From positions 1 to 45,853 of the forward strand of contig JALSLA010000059.1 in assembly GCA_026988515.1 (NCBI GenBank): a stretch of DNA of 45,853 nucleotides, given 5' to 3'. Made by a program: the position numbers and the translations under genes. Source of the stretch: Helicobacteraceae bacterium (GTDB taxonomy: Bacteria; Campylobacterota; Campylobacteria; Campylobacterales; Sulfurimonadaceae). Position 1 is the stretch's first letter. Every line of letters starts with the position of its first letter. Below, piece after piece: positions 1 through 11,555 of the stretch. The notes below the pieces were generated by a model. That model saw only the letters and a program-made list of their open reading frames with translations, had not been told where the DNA came from and searched no databases.

Positions 1-332
1 ATATACACCTTATTGAACCGCTTCAGTATGAAAGTTTTATATATCTCATGGACACATGTTACTTTATTATTACCGACAGTGGCGGTGTTCAAGAAGAGGC
101 ACCGAGTTTAGGCAAGCCGGTATTGGTTATGAGAGATACGACAGAGCGACCCGAAGCACTTGAGGCAGGTACGGTAAAACTTGTTGGAACAGACAGAGAA
201 AAGATTATTGAAGAGGCGCAAAAACTTTTACATGTAAAAAGTGCGTATGAGAGAATGAGTCAAGCATCGAATCCTTACGGTAGCGGCGACGCCTGCAGTA
301 ATATTGTTAATTATATTCAAAAAAAGTTATGA
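1..332 (+). CDS. wecB: UDP-N-acetylglucosamine 2-epimerase (non-hydrolysing), C-terminal part
   Basis: The frame is open from base 3, so the gene enters from the left edge and only about the last 109 residues are present. The visible part has the family's C-terminal donor-binding signature: [19 protein letters not shown], followed by [14 protein letters not shown] and a stretch ending in YGSGDA. These are the standard marks of WecB/MnaA, a GT-B-fold enzyme that interconverts UDP-GlcNAc and UDP-ManNAc in the cytoplasm. This fits a role in supplying an N-acetylmannosamine sugar to the glycan genes that follow. The stop at 330-332 lies 20 nt before the preferred start of the next gene. A hydrolysing NeuC-type 2-epimerase is the main alternative and cannot be fully excluded without the N-terminus. 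Confidence 0.88.
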   Translation, partial: IHLIEPLQYESFIYLMDTCYFIITDSGGVQEEAPSLGKPVLVMRDTTERPEALEAGTVKLVGTDREKIIEEAQKLLHVKSAYERMSQASNPYGSGDACSNIVNYIQKKL

Positions 333-351
333 CGAAAAGAGCAGCATTACC

Positions 352-1647
352 ATGAAAGAAAACTGTGCAGTTAGAATGATGACATTAATAGAAGAAATTT
401 TTCCTCTGGCACGACGATTTAACTCTCCGGGAATGGATCGTGCGTATGAGATTGTACAAGAGCACTACGACGAATTAAGTATTTACGAGTACCCTTCGGG
501 CCTGGTATGTGAAGACTGGACAGTACCGTTTAGTTGGGAAGCCAAAAGCGGAGTTTTAAAAGATGAAGCGGGACAAGTGCTGGTATCGCTCGAAGAAGAG
601 ATGCTGTTTGTTGCTGCCTACAGTGAGCCAGTTGAAGGATGGTTTAGCAAAAAAGAGTTGCTTGCGCATGCATTGGTACACCCCACACTTAATGATGTAT
701 TTATGTTTCAGCATCGCTTGGGATTTAATTTAGAGAGACCGCAGTGGGGTATTTCTTTGTCCCAAAATATAGTAGATCTGCTTAAAGAAGATAAAAAGTA
801 CTATCTTAATATTGAAGTAGAAACTAAAGCGAATAGCATGAAAGTTGCCGAATGGTTGCTGCCTGGAACTTCCGACCGGACAATTTGCATTGCGGCACAC
901 ATCGATGAGCAGTTATGTAATGATGACCTGACCGGATGTGTGGTCGGGTTAGAACTGATGCGATGGATTCAAGAGAAAACCGATCGAAAATATACATACC
1001 GGTTGTTGCTTTTTCCTGAAACTATCGGTAGTTTTATTCATATGTATTCCCACCAGGAAGATTTTGCCAATACAATCTGCCAACTAAATCTTGAGATGGT
1101 CGGTGCCGGAGAACAGCTGAAAATAAAACATTCGTTTCATGGTGATACTGCTATTGACCACATACTGCAGATGGCATTAGCGCATCAAGGTGTTGATTAT
1201 GGAGCACTCGAATTTTTTGACGGATACGGCAATGATGAACGTTCGTTTGAGTGGCCGACATTTGGTATTCCCGGGGTGGCGCTGCAGCGTCATCCGTTTC
1301 AGTACTACCATACCAGTAAAGATACGCCGCAGATTATCAGTCCGGAGTATTTGCTTGAAGCACTGGAGGTATCTAAAACATTTGTAGCAATTTTTGAAAA
1401 TGACTACATCCCGGAATATACAATGGTTCTGCCGCCGAAACTTTCAAAACGCGGACTCTATTTTGATGCGGTAAACGACAGAGAGAATTTTAAAAAATTT
1501 AATAACCATCTGCTTTATATGATTAACGGAACAAGTAAACTGTCCGATATAGCGTATGCACTGCAGCTTGATTTTTTTGAAGTCTATAACTATATTGAGC
1601 AGTTTGTTCAGCAAGGGCTTATTATCAAAAAGGAAGAAATTGCATAA
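352..1647 (+). CDS. DUF4910/DUF2172 aminopeptidase-like (M28-fold) protein, copy 1
   Basis: About 431 residues from ATG 352. A TTG at 304 would extend it but overlaps wecB by 29 nt; ATG 352 follows a purine-rich GAAAAGAG. The layout matches the polysaccharide-locus aminopeptidase-like family: an N-terminal segment with EIFPLARRFNSPGMDRAYEI and CEDWTVP (DUF2172 type), a zinc-peptidase-like core (AAHIDEQLCNDDLTG, FPETIGS, GYGNDERSF, YYHTSKDT) and a C-terminal winged-helix part (LYMINGTSKLSDIAYALQLD). The His, Asp, Glu and final His expected for metal binding look present. Family members sit in capsule and O-antigen clusters but their reaction is not established. It is more diverged than the paralogue at 6376-7686; for example the usual CHPS metal motif reads AHIDEQ here. 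Confidence 0.82.
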   Translation: MKENCAVRMMTLIEEIFPLARRFNSPGMDRAYEIVQEHYDELSIYEYPSGLVCEDWTVPFSWEAKSGVLKDEAGQVLVSLEEEMLFVAAYSEPVEGWFSKKELLAHALVHPTLNDVFMFQHRLGFNLERPQWGISLSQNIVDLLKEDKKYYLNIEVETKANSMKVAEWLLPGTSDRTICIAAHIDEQLCNDDLTGCVVGLELMRWIQEKTDRKYTYRLLLFPETIGSFIHMYSHQEDFANTICQLNLEMVGAGEQLKIKHSFHGDTAIDHILQMALAHQGVDYGALEFFDGYGNDERSFEWPTFGIPGVALQRHPFQYYHTSKDTPQIISPEYLLEALEVSKTFVAIFENDYIPEYTMVLPPKLSKRGLYFDAVNDRENFKKFNNHLLYMINGTSKLSDIAYALQLDFFEVYNYIEQFVQQGLIIKKEEIA

Positions 1648-3088
1648 CGAAAATATCTGTTTTTATGCCCGGTCGGGAATCTCAAAAATTTTTTCTTATG
1701 TAGGAAAGCAGTGTGAAGACCAAGAGATAAAAACCTGCTATATCATCCATCAAGATCGTGAACACCGTAATCTTACAAAGCAGTACTGCAGTAACAATAT
1801 TTACAATCTTACGGAGTTTTTGCGAGAAAACTGGAATAATCAAGAGATACTAGATTCCATATCTCTTGAGGCGATTGAGAGAGATTATGAGATTGCATCA
1901 CTATGGAGTCTTTTGTACACCGATCGATTTTTAATCTATTATTCATACGATGATGTTATAAAATTTATGAAATTGCATATAGCATTTTATTTGAAAATTA
2001 TAGAAAAAGAGAAGATCACATTTTTTGTTAATGAGAATATTGCCTCATTTTCTGCGTTTATTTTTTATAAAATCGGCTTAGCACACGGTGTTCGCTATAT
2101 TGGAGTCAGTGAGGCACGAAATTTTAGCGATAAAAAGTTCTACTTTACCGATGATGAACATTCAACAAACTATTTGCTCGAACAGTATTATTTGGAGAAT
2201 AAATTTTCTGATCTTGAGAAACAAAACGCCAAAGATTTTTTAAGAGAGTATCGGTTAAGCAAGAAAAAGCCGGAATATATGGAAATTTACGGCAAAAAGC
2301 CCGCTATTAACATACCGTTGATTAAAGGGATATTACGTTATCCTCTCTATCTTCTGGAAAAAAGAAAAGATTTTTTTGATTATATGGTCTATAAAGATCA
2401 GGACGGATCGTCACTAAAACGGTTGCAATATTATTTGAAATACCAGTATCATAAAATATACTATCAGCGATCTCTTAAAGAGGAGCCGTTTTTCCTGTTT
2501 GGGCTGCACTTTCAGCCTGAAGCGACCACGCTTGTCAATGCACAAAACTATGAGAAACAGCTTTGTGCTATTGATGTGATTGCTAAAAAAATTCCGGTTC
2601 ATGCCAAGCTGTACGTCAAAGAACACTATTCGGATTTGGGGCATCGGGAGTTAACTTTTTATCGTAAGCTTAAGGCGTATCCTAATGTACGCCTGATCAA
2701 TCCGTGGGAAAATTCACGTGATTTAATTGAAAAATCGTTGGGAGTTATTGCTCTTTCGGGAACAATTGGTTGGGAAGCAATCTTGCTTCGAAAGCCGGTT
2801 TTTCTTTTGGGTAATATGTTTTATGAGAGCTTTAAGTATACTAACAAGATTGATAATATCAATGAATTGTCAACACAGTTACGGCATCACAAACTCATTA
2901 ACCTTGACATGTCAGAATATGATAAAGAGCTAGAGCGTTATACAGCAGCCTATTTAAAGTCACTTCAAGACGGCAGTTTTATTAATTATGGACAATCAAT
3001 TTTGATGTCTCAGGAGAATAAAGAGGCTATTTACCACAGTTTTATTACTGAATTGAAGCGATTGGTTGCTTTAAAAGAGTCGCAATAA
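1640..3088 (+). CDS. Capsule-polysaccharide-type glycosyltransferase (Capsule_synth-like)
   Basis: I start this at TTG 1640, 482 residues, because AAGGAAG lies directly upstream and an earlier ATG at 1556 would overlap the previous gene by about 90 nt. The TTG start leaves an 8-nt overlap. The C-terminal half resembles the capsule synthesis family that includes Kdo transferases: LFGLHFQPEATT, an acceptor-side stretch KLYVKEHYSDLG, and the donor-side stretch ALSGTIGWEAILLRKPVF that closes GT-B folds of this type. There is no signal peptide; a cytoplasmic or membrane-associated enzyme is expected. The sugar transferred cannot be told from sequence. Its neighbours, a flippase and pseudaminic acid genes, suggest it adds a residue to the repeat unit. 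The 5-nt gap to the flippase suggests co-transcription. Confidence 0.7.
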   Translation: MHNENICFYARSGISKIFSYVGKQCEDQEIKTCYIIHQDREHRNLTKQYCSNNIYNLTEFLRENWNNQEILDSISLEAIERDYEIASLWSLLYTDRFLIYYSYDDVIKFMKLHIAFYLKIIEKEKITFFVNENIASFSAFIFYKIGLAHGVRYIGVSEARNFSDKKFYFTDDEHSTNYLLEQYYLENKFSDLEKQNAKDFLREYRLSKKKPEYMEIYGKKPAINIPLIKGILRYPLYLLEKRKDFFDYMVYKDQDGSSLKRLQYYLKYQYHKIYYQRSLKEEPFFLFGLHFQPEATTLVNAQNYEKQLCAIDVIAKKIPVHAKLYVKEHYSDLGHRELTFYRKLKAYPNVRLINPWENSRDLIEKSLGVIALSGTIGWEAILLRKPVFLLGNMFYESFKYTNKIDNINELSTQLRHHKLINLDMSEYDKELERYTAAYLKSLQDGSFINYGQSILMSQENKEAIYHSFITELKRLVALKESQ

Positions 3089-3092
3089 TCGT

Positions 3093-4601
3093 ATGCAAAA
3101 AGTAATTAACGACTCCGTCATTAGTGCCGCCTTTCAGTTTTTAAAAATAGGGGCACGTTTTTTTATTGGTATTTTTTTAGTTAAACAGCTTGAAGTTCAT
3201 GAGTACGGTGCCTACAATCTTTTTATGATGTTTATCTCTTTCGGCGGTATTATTCTCGCATTAAACACACATGAATATTTTAACATTGAGATATCATCCT
3301 CGAAAAGTATAAAGCAAAAACATCGCTACTTCTGGACAATTATGGAGTTACTTTTGGTATTGTCCCTCTGTTTTTTCCTTGTTATGCAGAGTGATTTTGT
3401 TTCGAGACATCTTATGTCCTGGCTCAATATTGAACCCTACAAAGAAGCATATATTTATGTATTGTTGGTTGTTATTATTACGACTGTTTCGATGACTATA
3501 GCGCGTTATTTGGCATACTCAAAGTATGTGCTTTTTTTTCAGTCATGGACCTTTTTTTTACAGTCCATGTGGATTGTTCCGTTTTTCTTTATGCAGTTAA
3601 GTTTGGAGCATATTTTTTTGAGTCAACTTGTCTCAGCGGCTGTTTTGATTGTCATTGGTATATATTATATCTATCGCAAAGAGCATGAAGAGTTTTTGTT
3701 TCAAACCAAGAAGATTGTTCCAGATAAACATTTTGCCAAGTCGGCAATTTATTTTGGGTTTGGAACCTATTTTGCACTTATCGGTTCCTTTCTTCTTGAA
3801 ATTACCGATAAGGTCATGTTGGCTCTTTTAAGCTCCAACGATAATGTGGCGTACTATTCGTTCTCTTCTATTACCTTTAGTATCTTAAACGGTTTTATCG
3901 TTGGTACGGTTTTTTTGATTGCCATGCCTTATATTAATGAATACAACAGTAGCGACAAAGAGAAGAAATTTACACTTTATGTGGAGCTAATCAAGGGATT
4001 TATTGTCTATTTGAGCGGGGTTCTGTTGATCGTATCGCTTTTAGCAGACAGTATTGTGCTTTTTATCGGAAAAGTTGAGTATTTACAAACAGCTGAAGTT
4101 TTTCCGATTGTATCTCTGATTTTTCTTACCACACTGATTATTGCACTGTTAAAGCATGAACTTATGTTAACGAAACAGCTTAAGAAATTAAGTATTATCT
4201 TCTTCTCGGCTCTGGTACTGAACGCACTGCTCAACCTCTTTTTAATTCCGCAGCATGAGTATTTAGGAGCGTTTATAAGCACATTGATAACACAACTGTA
4301 TATTATTGTCTGGCTATACGGCAGTACAGAAATCAGGCGATATGTTGTGTTTAAAATCACAAAAACAGCCCTACTGATTGGTTGTTTGGCATTAGTGTAT
4401 ATTGTATATGAAACACTACGTACGTTAATCGCCTCTGTTGTGACCAACAACACAGCACATTTGTTTGTGATGCTGTTTTTGTTGTATATAGTCTATTTGT
4501 TTTTGGTGTCTTTATGTGGTATTATACCAAAAAAACATTGGCAGGCCGTACAACAGATTGTACGAAAAAAAATTAATATAATAAAGGGTGCATCATCATG
4601 A
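3093..4601 (+). CDS. Wzx-like polysaccharide flippase
   Basis: A 502-residue protein that is hydrophobic almost throughout, with about 12-14 predicted membrane segments. It begins with the amphipathic N-terminal pattern common to MATE/MVF-type polysaccharide exporters (SVISAAFQFLKIGARFFIGIF, then a short loop VHEYGAYNLF). It also has YLGAFISTLITQ near the C-terminal third, a characteristic Wzx position. It should move a lipid-linked glycan from the inner to the outer face of the cytoplasmic membrane. It sits between a glycosyltransferase and a carbamoyltransferase and its stop overlaps the next start by 4 nt (ATGA), so translation is probably coupled. Codon use is A+T-rich like most flippases. 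The substrate is unknown; two other flippases lie in region 2. Confidence 0.82.
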   Translation: MQKVINDSVISAAFQFLKIGARFFIGIFLVKQLEVHEYGAYNLFMMFISFGGIILALNTHEYFNIEISSSKSIKQKHRYFWTIMELLLVLSLCFFLVMQSDFVSRHLMSWLNIEPYKEAYIYVLLVVIITTVSMTIARYLAYSKYVLFFQSWTFFLQSMWIVPFFFMQLSLEHIFLSQLVSAAVLIVIGIYYIYRKEHEEFLFQTKKIVPDKHFAKSAIYFGFGTYFALIGSFLLEITDKVMLALLSSNDNVAYYSFSSITFSILNGFIVGTVFLIAMPYINEYNSSDKEKKFTLYVELIKGFIVYLSGVLLIVSLLADSIVLFIGKVEYLQTAEVFPIVSLIFLTTLIIALLKHELMLTKQLKKLSIIFFSALVLNALLNLFLIPQHEYLGAFISTLITQLYIIVWLYGSTEIRRYVVFKITKTALLIGCLALVYIVYETLRTLIASVVTNNTAHLFVMLFLLYIVYLFLVSLCGIIPKKHWQAVQQIVRKKINIIKGASS

Positions 4602-6375
4602 CGGTAATAGGAATATTTGACGGGCACAATGCTTCTGCAGCACTGACAATTGACGGCGAAGTATTATGTGCTATTCAAGAAGAGCGTTTTACCAAACGAA
4701 AAAATGAAACCTGTTTTCCACAATATGCGGTAAGATATATTTTAGAAACGTATCAGCTTAATAATGACAACATCGATATGGTAGCAATGTCTACAACAGA
4801 TCGAACCGATATTAATAATATTCAATACCCAATTGATTCTGTTTTTAGTATTGCAGATTATATTGATATGATGGAGGAGTACTGGAAGCCCAAACTCTCC
4901 GGTAAACCTTATGTTAAAGCGTATGCTAAAAAAGTTTTTGAAGAAAAATATCCAAATGAGACAACGTTTCATAACATTCCTTTGGAGTTTTATGACCTGG
5001 ACAGACCAATACTGCAGCAAAAGATGCAAGAGTTGATTCGAAACGATGTCGCCGCTTTTATGCATATTGATGCCGAGAAAGTACGCTACTTTGATCATCA
5101 TACGTGTCATGTGATGTATGGCTATTTTGCCAATCCAAATAAAAAAGAGAAAACCATTGCCATAACGGTAGATGCTAATGGTGACGGGCGTAATCAGACT
5201 GTCTGGAAAATCGAAAACAATCAATTTACTTTGGTAGACGACAGTGCTCAATGTGACATTGGACGAATCTATCGAATGATTACACTTTATTTGAGAATGA
5301 AGCCCCTTGAGCATGAGTTTAAAGTCATGGGGCTAGCACCTTATGCCAAAAAGAGTTATATTAATGATGTTATGCATGTGTTCAAAGAGCTATTGACGTT
5401 TGACGGTTTGAAAATTATCTATAAAAATCGTCCGGAAAACCTGTATGAATATTTTAATGAAAAGTTAAAGTACTACCGGTTTGACAATATCGCCGGTGCT
5501 GTTCAAGAGTATACGGAACAGATGCTAAATGAGCTTTTTGTGCGTGCATATAAAGAGATTGGGTACCGTAACTTTGTATTTAGCGGCGGGGTGGCAATGA
5601 ATGTAAAGGCAAATAAAGCCCTTGGTGACTTGGATTGTGTTGATGATCTTTTTGTTGCCGGCTCTTCTTCAGATGAGTCTCAAAGTATCGGTGCTTGCTA
5701 TTTTGCCAATTATGAGAAAGGTATTGAGAATAAACCGCTAAAAAATCTCTATTTGGGCACTCAGATTGCTGATGACGAAGTGCAAGACTATATACAAAAA
5801 CATCAGCTTGACAAGCGATATAATATTTCTACAGCAGATCACGCCACGGTAGCCTCTTTGTTGGCAAAAGGAGAGGTAGTTGCTAGAGTCGCCGGTAGAA
5901 TGGAATTTGGGTCGCGGGCACTGGGGAATCGAAGCATTTTAGCCGATCCGTCTAATCCGGGGATTATTCAATATATAAATGAACTCATTAAAGGTAGAGA
6001 TTTTTGGATGCCGTTTGCTGCAACAGTGCTTGATAGCTATGCCAACCAATATTTAGTCAATCCCAAAGGGTTTACCTCAGCCTATATGGCCGTTGCTATG
6101 GAGACTCGCAAAGAGTCCCTGCATGACATTAAAGCAGGAACCCATCCCTACGATGAAACCATTCGACCTCAGATTTTAACGAAAGAGCAAAATCCGGAGT
6201 ATTATGATTTAATCCAAACTTTTTCAGAAATAACGGGGATTGGAGCACTGTTAAATACCAGTTACAACCTGCACGGCTTGCCGATGGTTAATGATATTGA
6301 AGATGCCATGCATGTTTTTGAGAACTCAGGCTTGAAATATCTTGTGTTGAACCATACTCTAGTGTCCCAAAGATA

Positions 6376-6376
<1 letters not shown>
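4598..6376 (+). CDS. NodU/CmcH-family O-carbamoyltransferase
   Basis: 592 residues, the usual size for the family. The N-terminal Kae1-like domain opens with GIFDGHNASAALTIDG and QEERFTKRKNE, and includes the FDHHTCHVMYGY metal-binding region near residue 165. The middle has VDANGDGR and FSGGVAMNVKANKAL, and the C-terminal domain has EFGSRALGNRSILADPSN and FWMPFAATVL, all family hallmarks. Such enzymes use carbamoyl phosphate and ATP to carbamoylate a sugar hydroxyl, as in Nod factor, tobramycin and some O-antigens. Here the acceptor is probably a sugar in the glycan made by region 1. The ribosome site is AAAGGG 8 nt before ATG 4598, and the stop overlaps the next start as TAATG. No key motif seems missing. 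Confidence 0.92.
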
Positions 6377-8665
<2,289 letters not shown>

Positions 8666-8666
8666 T

Positions 8667-9845
8667 ATGAATTTTATTCCTTACGGCAGGCAACATATTG
8701 ATCGTAACGATATTGACGCTGTTGTCGGTGTATTGAATACGGAGTATTTAACTACGGGACCAATGGTAACAGCCTTTGAGGAAGCGATTGAGGCATATTG
8801 TGGAGCCAGGTATGTTATTGCTGTTTCAAGCGGTACGGCTGCACTGCACCTTGCGTCGCTAGCCCTGCTTAAGAGTGGCGACAAGGTGCTAACGACACCG
8901 AACTCTTTTTTAGCAACGGCCAATGCTATTGTATATGCAGGGGCAACTCCTGTTTTTGTCGATATTGCATCCGATGGCAATATTGACTTGGATTTGTGCG
9001 AACAATATCTGCAAGAGCACGATGACATAAAAGCAATATATGGTGTGCATTTTTCAGGAAATCCGCTGCATCAGGCGAAGCTTCAATCATTACGCGAACG
9101 TTACGACATTGTTATTCTTGAAGACTGTGCCCACTCTATCGGTGCTAGTAATGGCGGTATTACTGCGGGAAGTTGCACTAATTCAGAGTGTTCTGTTTTC
9201 TCATTTCATCCGGTTAAGCATCTGACTACCGGTGAAGGTGGTGCGGTGACGACCAACTCTGAGGAACTGTACCAGAAACTGCTTCTTTTAAGAAATCATG
9301 GCATACAGCGTGATGGAGCATTGTGGGTTAACAGGACAATGGCATATGACAGAAAAGGTAATAGCAATCCGTGGTATTATGAGATGCAGGAGTTGGGGTT
9401 TAACTATCGTATTACAGATATTCAATGTGCATTGGGAGTGACTCAGTTGCAGAAACTGCCTCTGTTTTTGAAAAAACGACGGCATATAGCACAGGTATAT
9501 GACACGGCATTTAAAGAGACGCCGTTAATTGTACCGCTGTATGACTTTTGTGAAGATTCGGCATATCATTTGTATGTAGTAACCATTGCATTTTCAAAAC
9601 TAAGAATTACCAAAGCTGAACTGTTTTTAAAAATGCGAGAAAAAAACATTGGCTTGCAGTTGCATTATATCCCAATAAATAAACAGCCGTACTATACGCA
9701 ACGCGGTTACGGGAATGAAGATACACCGGTTATGGATGCGTATTATGCTACGGCATTGTCGCTACCGATATATTATGATTTAAGCCATCACGAACAGTCT
9801 TATGTCATTGAGACCTTACTGGCGATAGTCAATGAAAACAGCTAA
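8667..9845 (+). CDS. pseC: UDP-4-amino-4,6-dideoxy-N-acetyl-beta-L-altrosamine transaminase, PseC
   Basis: 392 residues in the DegT/DnrJ/EryC1 PLP-dependent aminotransferase family. Visible marks are IPYGRQHIDRNDIDAV and TTGPMVTAFEEA at the N-terminus, SSGTAALHLA for phosphate binding, EDCAHSIGA with the PLP-ring Asp, and the catalytic Lys in FSFHPVKHLTTGEGG. The C-terminal QLHYIPINKQPYY stretch is typical of PseC. It transfers an amino group from glutamate to C4 of the PseB product. Its position directly after pseB supports PseC rather than another sugar aminotransferase. It overlaps the next gene by 14 nt. Confidence 0.94.
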   Translation: MNFIPYGRQHIDRNDIDAVVGVLNTEYLTTGPMVTAFEEAIEAYCGARYVIAVSSGTAALHLASLALLKSGDKVLTTPNSFLATANAIVYAGATPVFVDIASDGNIDLDLCEQYLQEHDDIKAIYGVHFSGNPLHQAKLQSLRERYDIVILEDCAHSIGASNGGITAGSCTNSECSVFSFHPVKHLTTGEGGAVTTNSEELYQKLLLLRNHGIQRDGALWVNRTMAYDRKGNSNPWYYEMQELGFNYRITDIQCALGVTQLQKLPLFLKKRRHIAQVYDTAFKETPLIVPLYDFCEDSAYHLYVVTIAFSKLRITKAELFLKMREKNIGLQLHYIPINKQPYYTQRGYGNEDTPVMDAYYATALSLPIYYDLSHHEQSYVIETLLAIVNENS

Positions 9846-10575
9846 GTCGTCCCTCTATATTATTATTCAGGCGAGAATGGGTTCAACGCGACTGCCGGGA
9901 AAAGTCTTGTTGCCTTTGTGCGGCGACACGGTATTGGGTGTGATGCTTCAGAGACTTTCACGTTTTCGAGATAATATTATTATTGCAACGACTAACGACG
10001 GTAGCGAAGAGGCTATTGTGGCTTTGTGCCGTCAATCCGATATTCGCTGTTTTCAAGGGGATGTTGACAACGTCTTAAAGCGTTACTATGATGCTGCAGT
10101 GCATTTTGGTGCGCAAGAAGGCGATACTATTGTACGGTTGACCTCGGACTGTCCTTTTATTGATCAAGAGATTTTAATGCAGATGTTACAACAGTTTTAC
10201 AGCAGTACATATGACTACTACTCCAACATCTTTGAAAGAAGCTATCCCAGAGGGCTTGACACTGAGATATTTACATTTAAAACATTAGAGCGGGCATTTT
10301 GCAATGCGACGACACCGTTTGAAAAAGAGCATGTTACTACATACATACACACCACACACCACAAAATATTTAAAATAGGTTCTTTTACAGACTCTCATGA
10401 TAACTCAAAGTATCGATTAACGCTAGATGAAGCTGCCGATTATGAGGCGATCACTCTGCTTTATGAACAGCTGGGATGTCAAACGGACTTCTCTTATGCT
10501 GCATTGTTACAGGCATTGAGAGATCGCCCTGACATTTATGAGATAAACGCGTATGTAGAGCAGAAAAAAAGATGA
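9832..10575 (+). CDS. SpsF-type cytidylyltransferase-like protein, probable stand-in for PseF
   Basis: 247 residues. The N-terminal nucleotidyltransferase signature IIQARMGSTRLPGKVLLPL is followed by the SpsF-type features GDVDNVLKRYYDAA, RLTSDCPFID, and YPRGLDTEIF. This is the spore-coat SpsF branch of the CMP-sugar transferase superfamily, not the ordinary PseF/NeuA branch. It lies between pseC and pseG, where a CMP-pseudaminic acid synthetase would be expected, and no other CMP-sugar synthetase is seen in the window. I infer that it activates the nonulosonic acid with CTP; the Bacillus sps cluster has the same gene next to PseC-, PseI- and PseG-like genes. Direct activity on pseudaminic acid is not proven by sequence. 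It overlaps pseG by 4 nt. Confidence 0.8.
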   Translation: MKTAKSSLYIIIQARMGSTRLPGKVLLPLCGDTVLGVMLQRLSRFRDNIIIATTNDGSEEAIVALCRQSDIRCFQGDVDNVLKRYYDAAVHFGAQEGDTIVRLTSDCPFIDQEILMQMLQQFYSSTYDYYSNIFERSYPRGLDTEIFTFKTLERAFCNATTPFEKEHVTTYIHTTHHKIFKIGSFTDSHDNSKYRLTLDEAADYEAITLLYEQLGCQTDFSYAALLQALRDRPDIYEINAYVEQKKR

Positions 10576-11555
10576 AAAAAGTGTTGATCCGTTGCGACTC
10601 TTCCCATACCATCGGTTTGGGACATGTTATGAGGGATCTTGTATTGGCACAAGCGCTTCAGTCACGCTATGAGGTGATGTTTGCAACACGAGAGCTCAAA
10701 GGAAATATCAACAACAAGATTAAAGAGAACGGTTTTGTTTTACATGTTATTGCTTCGAACGATATTGAAGAGCTGATTCGTGTTATTGTCGACAATAACA
10801 TTGACATTGTCGTTATCGATCATTACGGTATTGATGCAAGTTTTGAACAAACGCTAAAACAACGTACCGGAGTCTATCTTGTTGTATTGGATGACTATTA
10901 TGAAAAGCATTACTGTGACAGGCTTATAAATCACAATCCCGGTGCTGATAGTGAAAAATATGACACACTGCTTCCGAGGCATGCCGTACGACAGTGCGGC
11001 ATTGCCTATACATTAATTCGCAATGAGTTTAAAGAGGCTCGAGACGGTATGACATCAAAGAGAAAACCGGGCAAAAAAAGAGTTAAGCATATTATGGTAA
11101 TGATGGGGGGAAGTGATCCAAAAAACTATACGCTCTCTATTGCAAAAAGCCTTTATCGTCACCAATACTATAAACTGCATTTGGTTACCACAAGCGCCAA
11201 TCATCACTGTGAGACTTTGAGGCGATTGGCACAATGCCATCGCAATATTTATTTACATGTAAATTCGTCACACATTGCACGGCTGATGAATCAGGCGGAT
11301 TTAGCTGTTATTTCACCAAGTGTTACGGCTGCCGAGGCACTTTTTATGAGACTCCCTTTTGTCGCCGTGCAAACTGCAGGCAACCAAGAAGCGATCTATA
11401 GCTACTTAAAACACAAACGCCTTCCTGTACTAAAACAGTTCCGAAGCGCAGCTCTTTTAAGAGCAGTTGAGGAGTGTTTGGCAAACTATGATACGATTAC
11501 AAAGAGATTACGGCAGTTTTATTTTTCTAAACAGACAGTGGAGTATATTATTTGA
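10572..11555 (+). CDS. pseG: UDP-2,4-diacetamido-2,4,6-trideoxy-beta-L-altropyranose hydrolase, PseG
   Basis: 327 residues with the GT-B-like PseG layout. The N-terminus has RCDSSHTIGLGHVMRDLVLA, which holds the GxGHxxR motif and the catalytic His. The middle has VIDHYGIDASFEQ and VVLDDYYEKHYCD. The C-terminal domain has MVMMGGSDPKNYT, a nucleotide-sugar site, and AVISPSVTAAEALFM. The enzyme removes UDP from the 2,4-diamido hexose to release the free sugar that PseI condenses. It overlaps the formyltransferase-like gene by 4 nt (TTGA). If that neighbour replaces PseH, this enzyme's natural substrate would carry an N-formyl group at C4. Confidence 0.92.
   Translation: MKKVLIRCDSSHTIGLGHVMRDLVLAQALQSRYEVMFATRELKGNINNKIKENGFVLHVIASNDIEELIRVIVDNNIDIVVIDHYGIDASFEQTLKQRTGVYLVVLDDYYEKHYCDRLINHNPGADSEKYDTLLPRHAVRQCGIAYTLIRNEFKEARDGMTSKRKPGKKRVKHIMVMMGGSDPKNYTLSIAKSLYRHQYYKLHLVTTSANHHCETLRRLAQCHRNIYLHVNSSHIARLMNQADLAVISPSVTAAEALFMRLPFVAVQTAGNQEAIYSYLKHKRLPVLKQFRSAALLRAVEECLANYDTITKRLRQFYFSKQTVEYII

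Noticed and set aside
304-351. TTG start for the first DUF4910 gene
   Set aside because: It overlaps wecB by 29 nt with no good ribosome site; ATG 352 fits the family start better.
4007-5314. Long - strand frames of 148 and 190 codons
   Set aside because: They are antisense to the flippase and carbamoyltransferase genes and only mirror their hydrophobic or biased codons.
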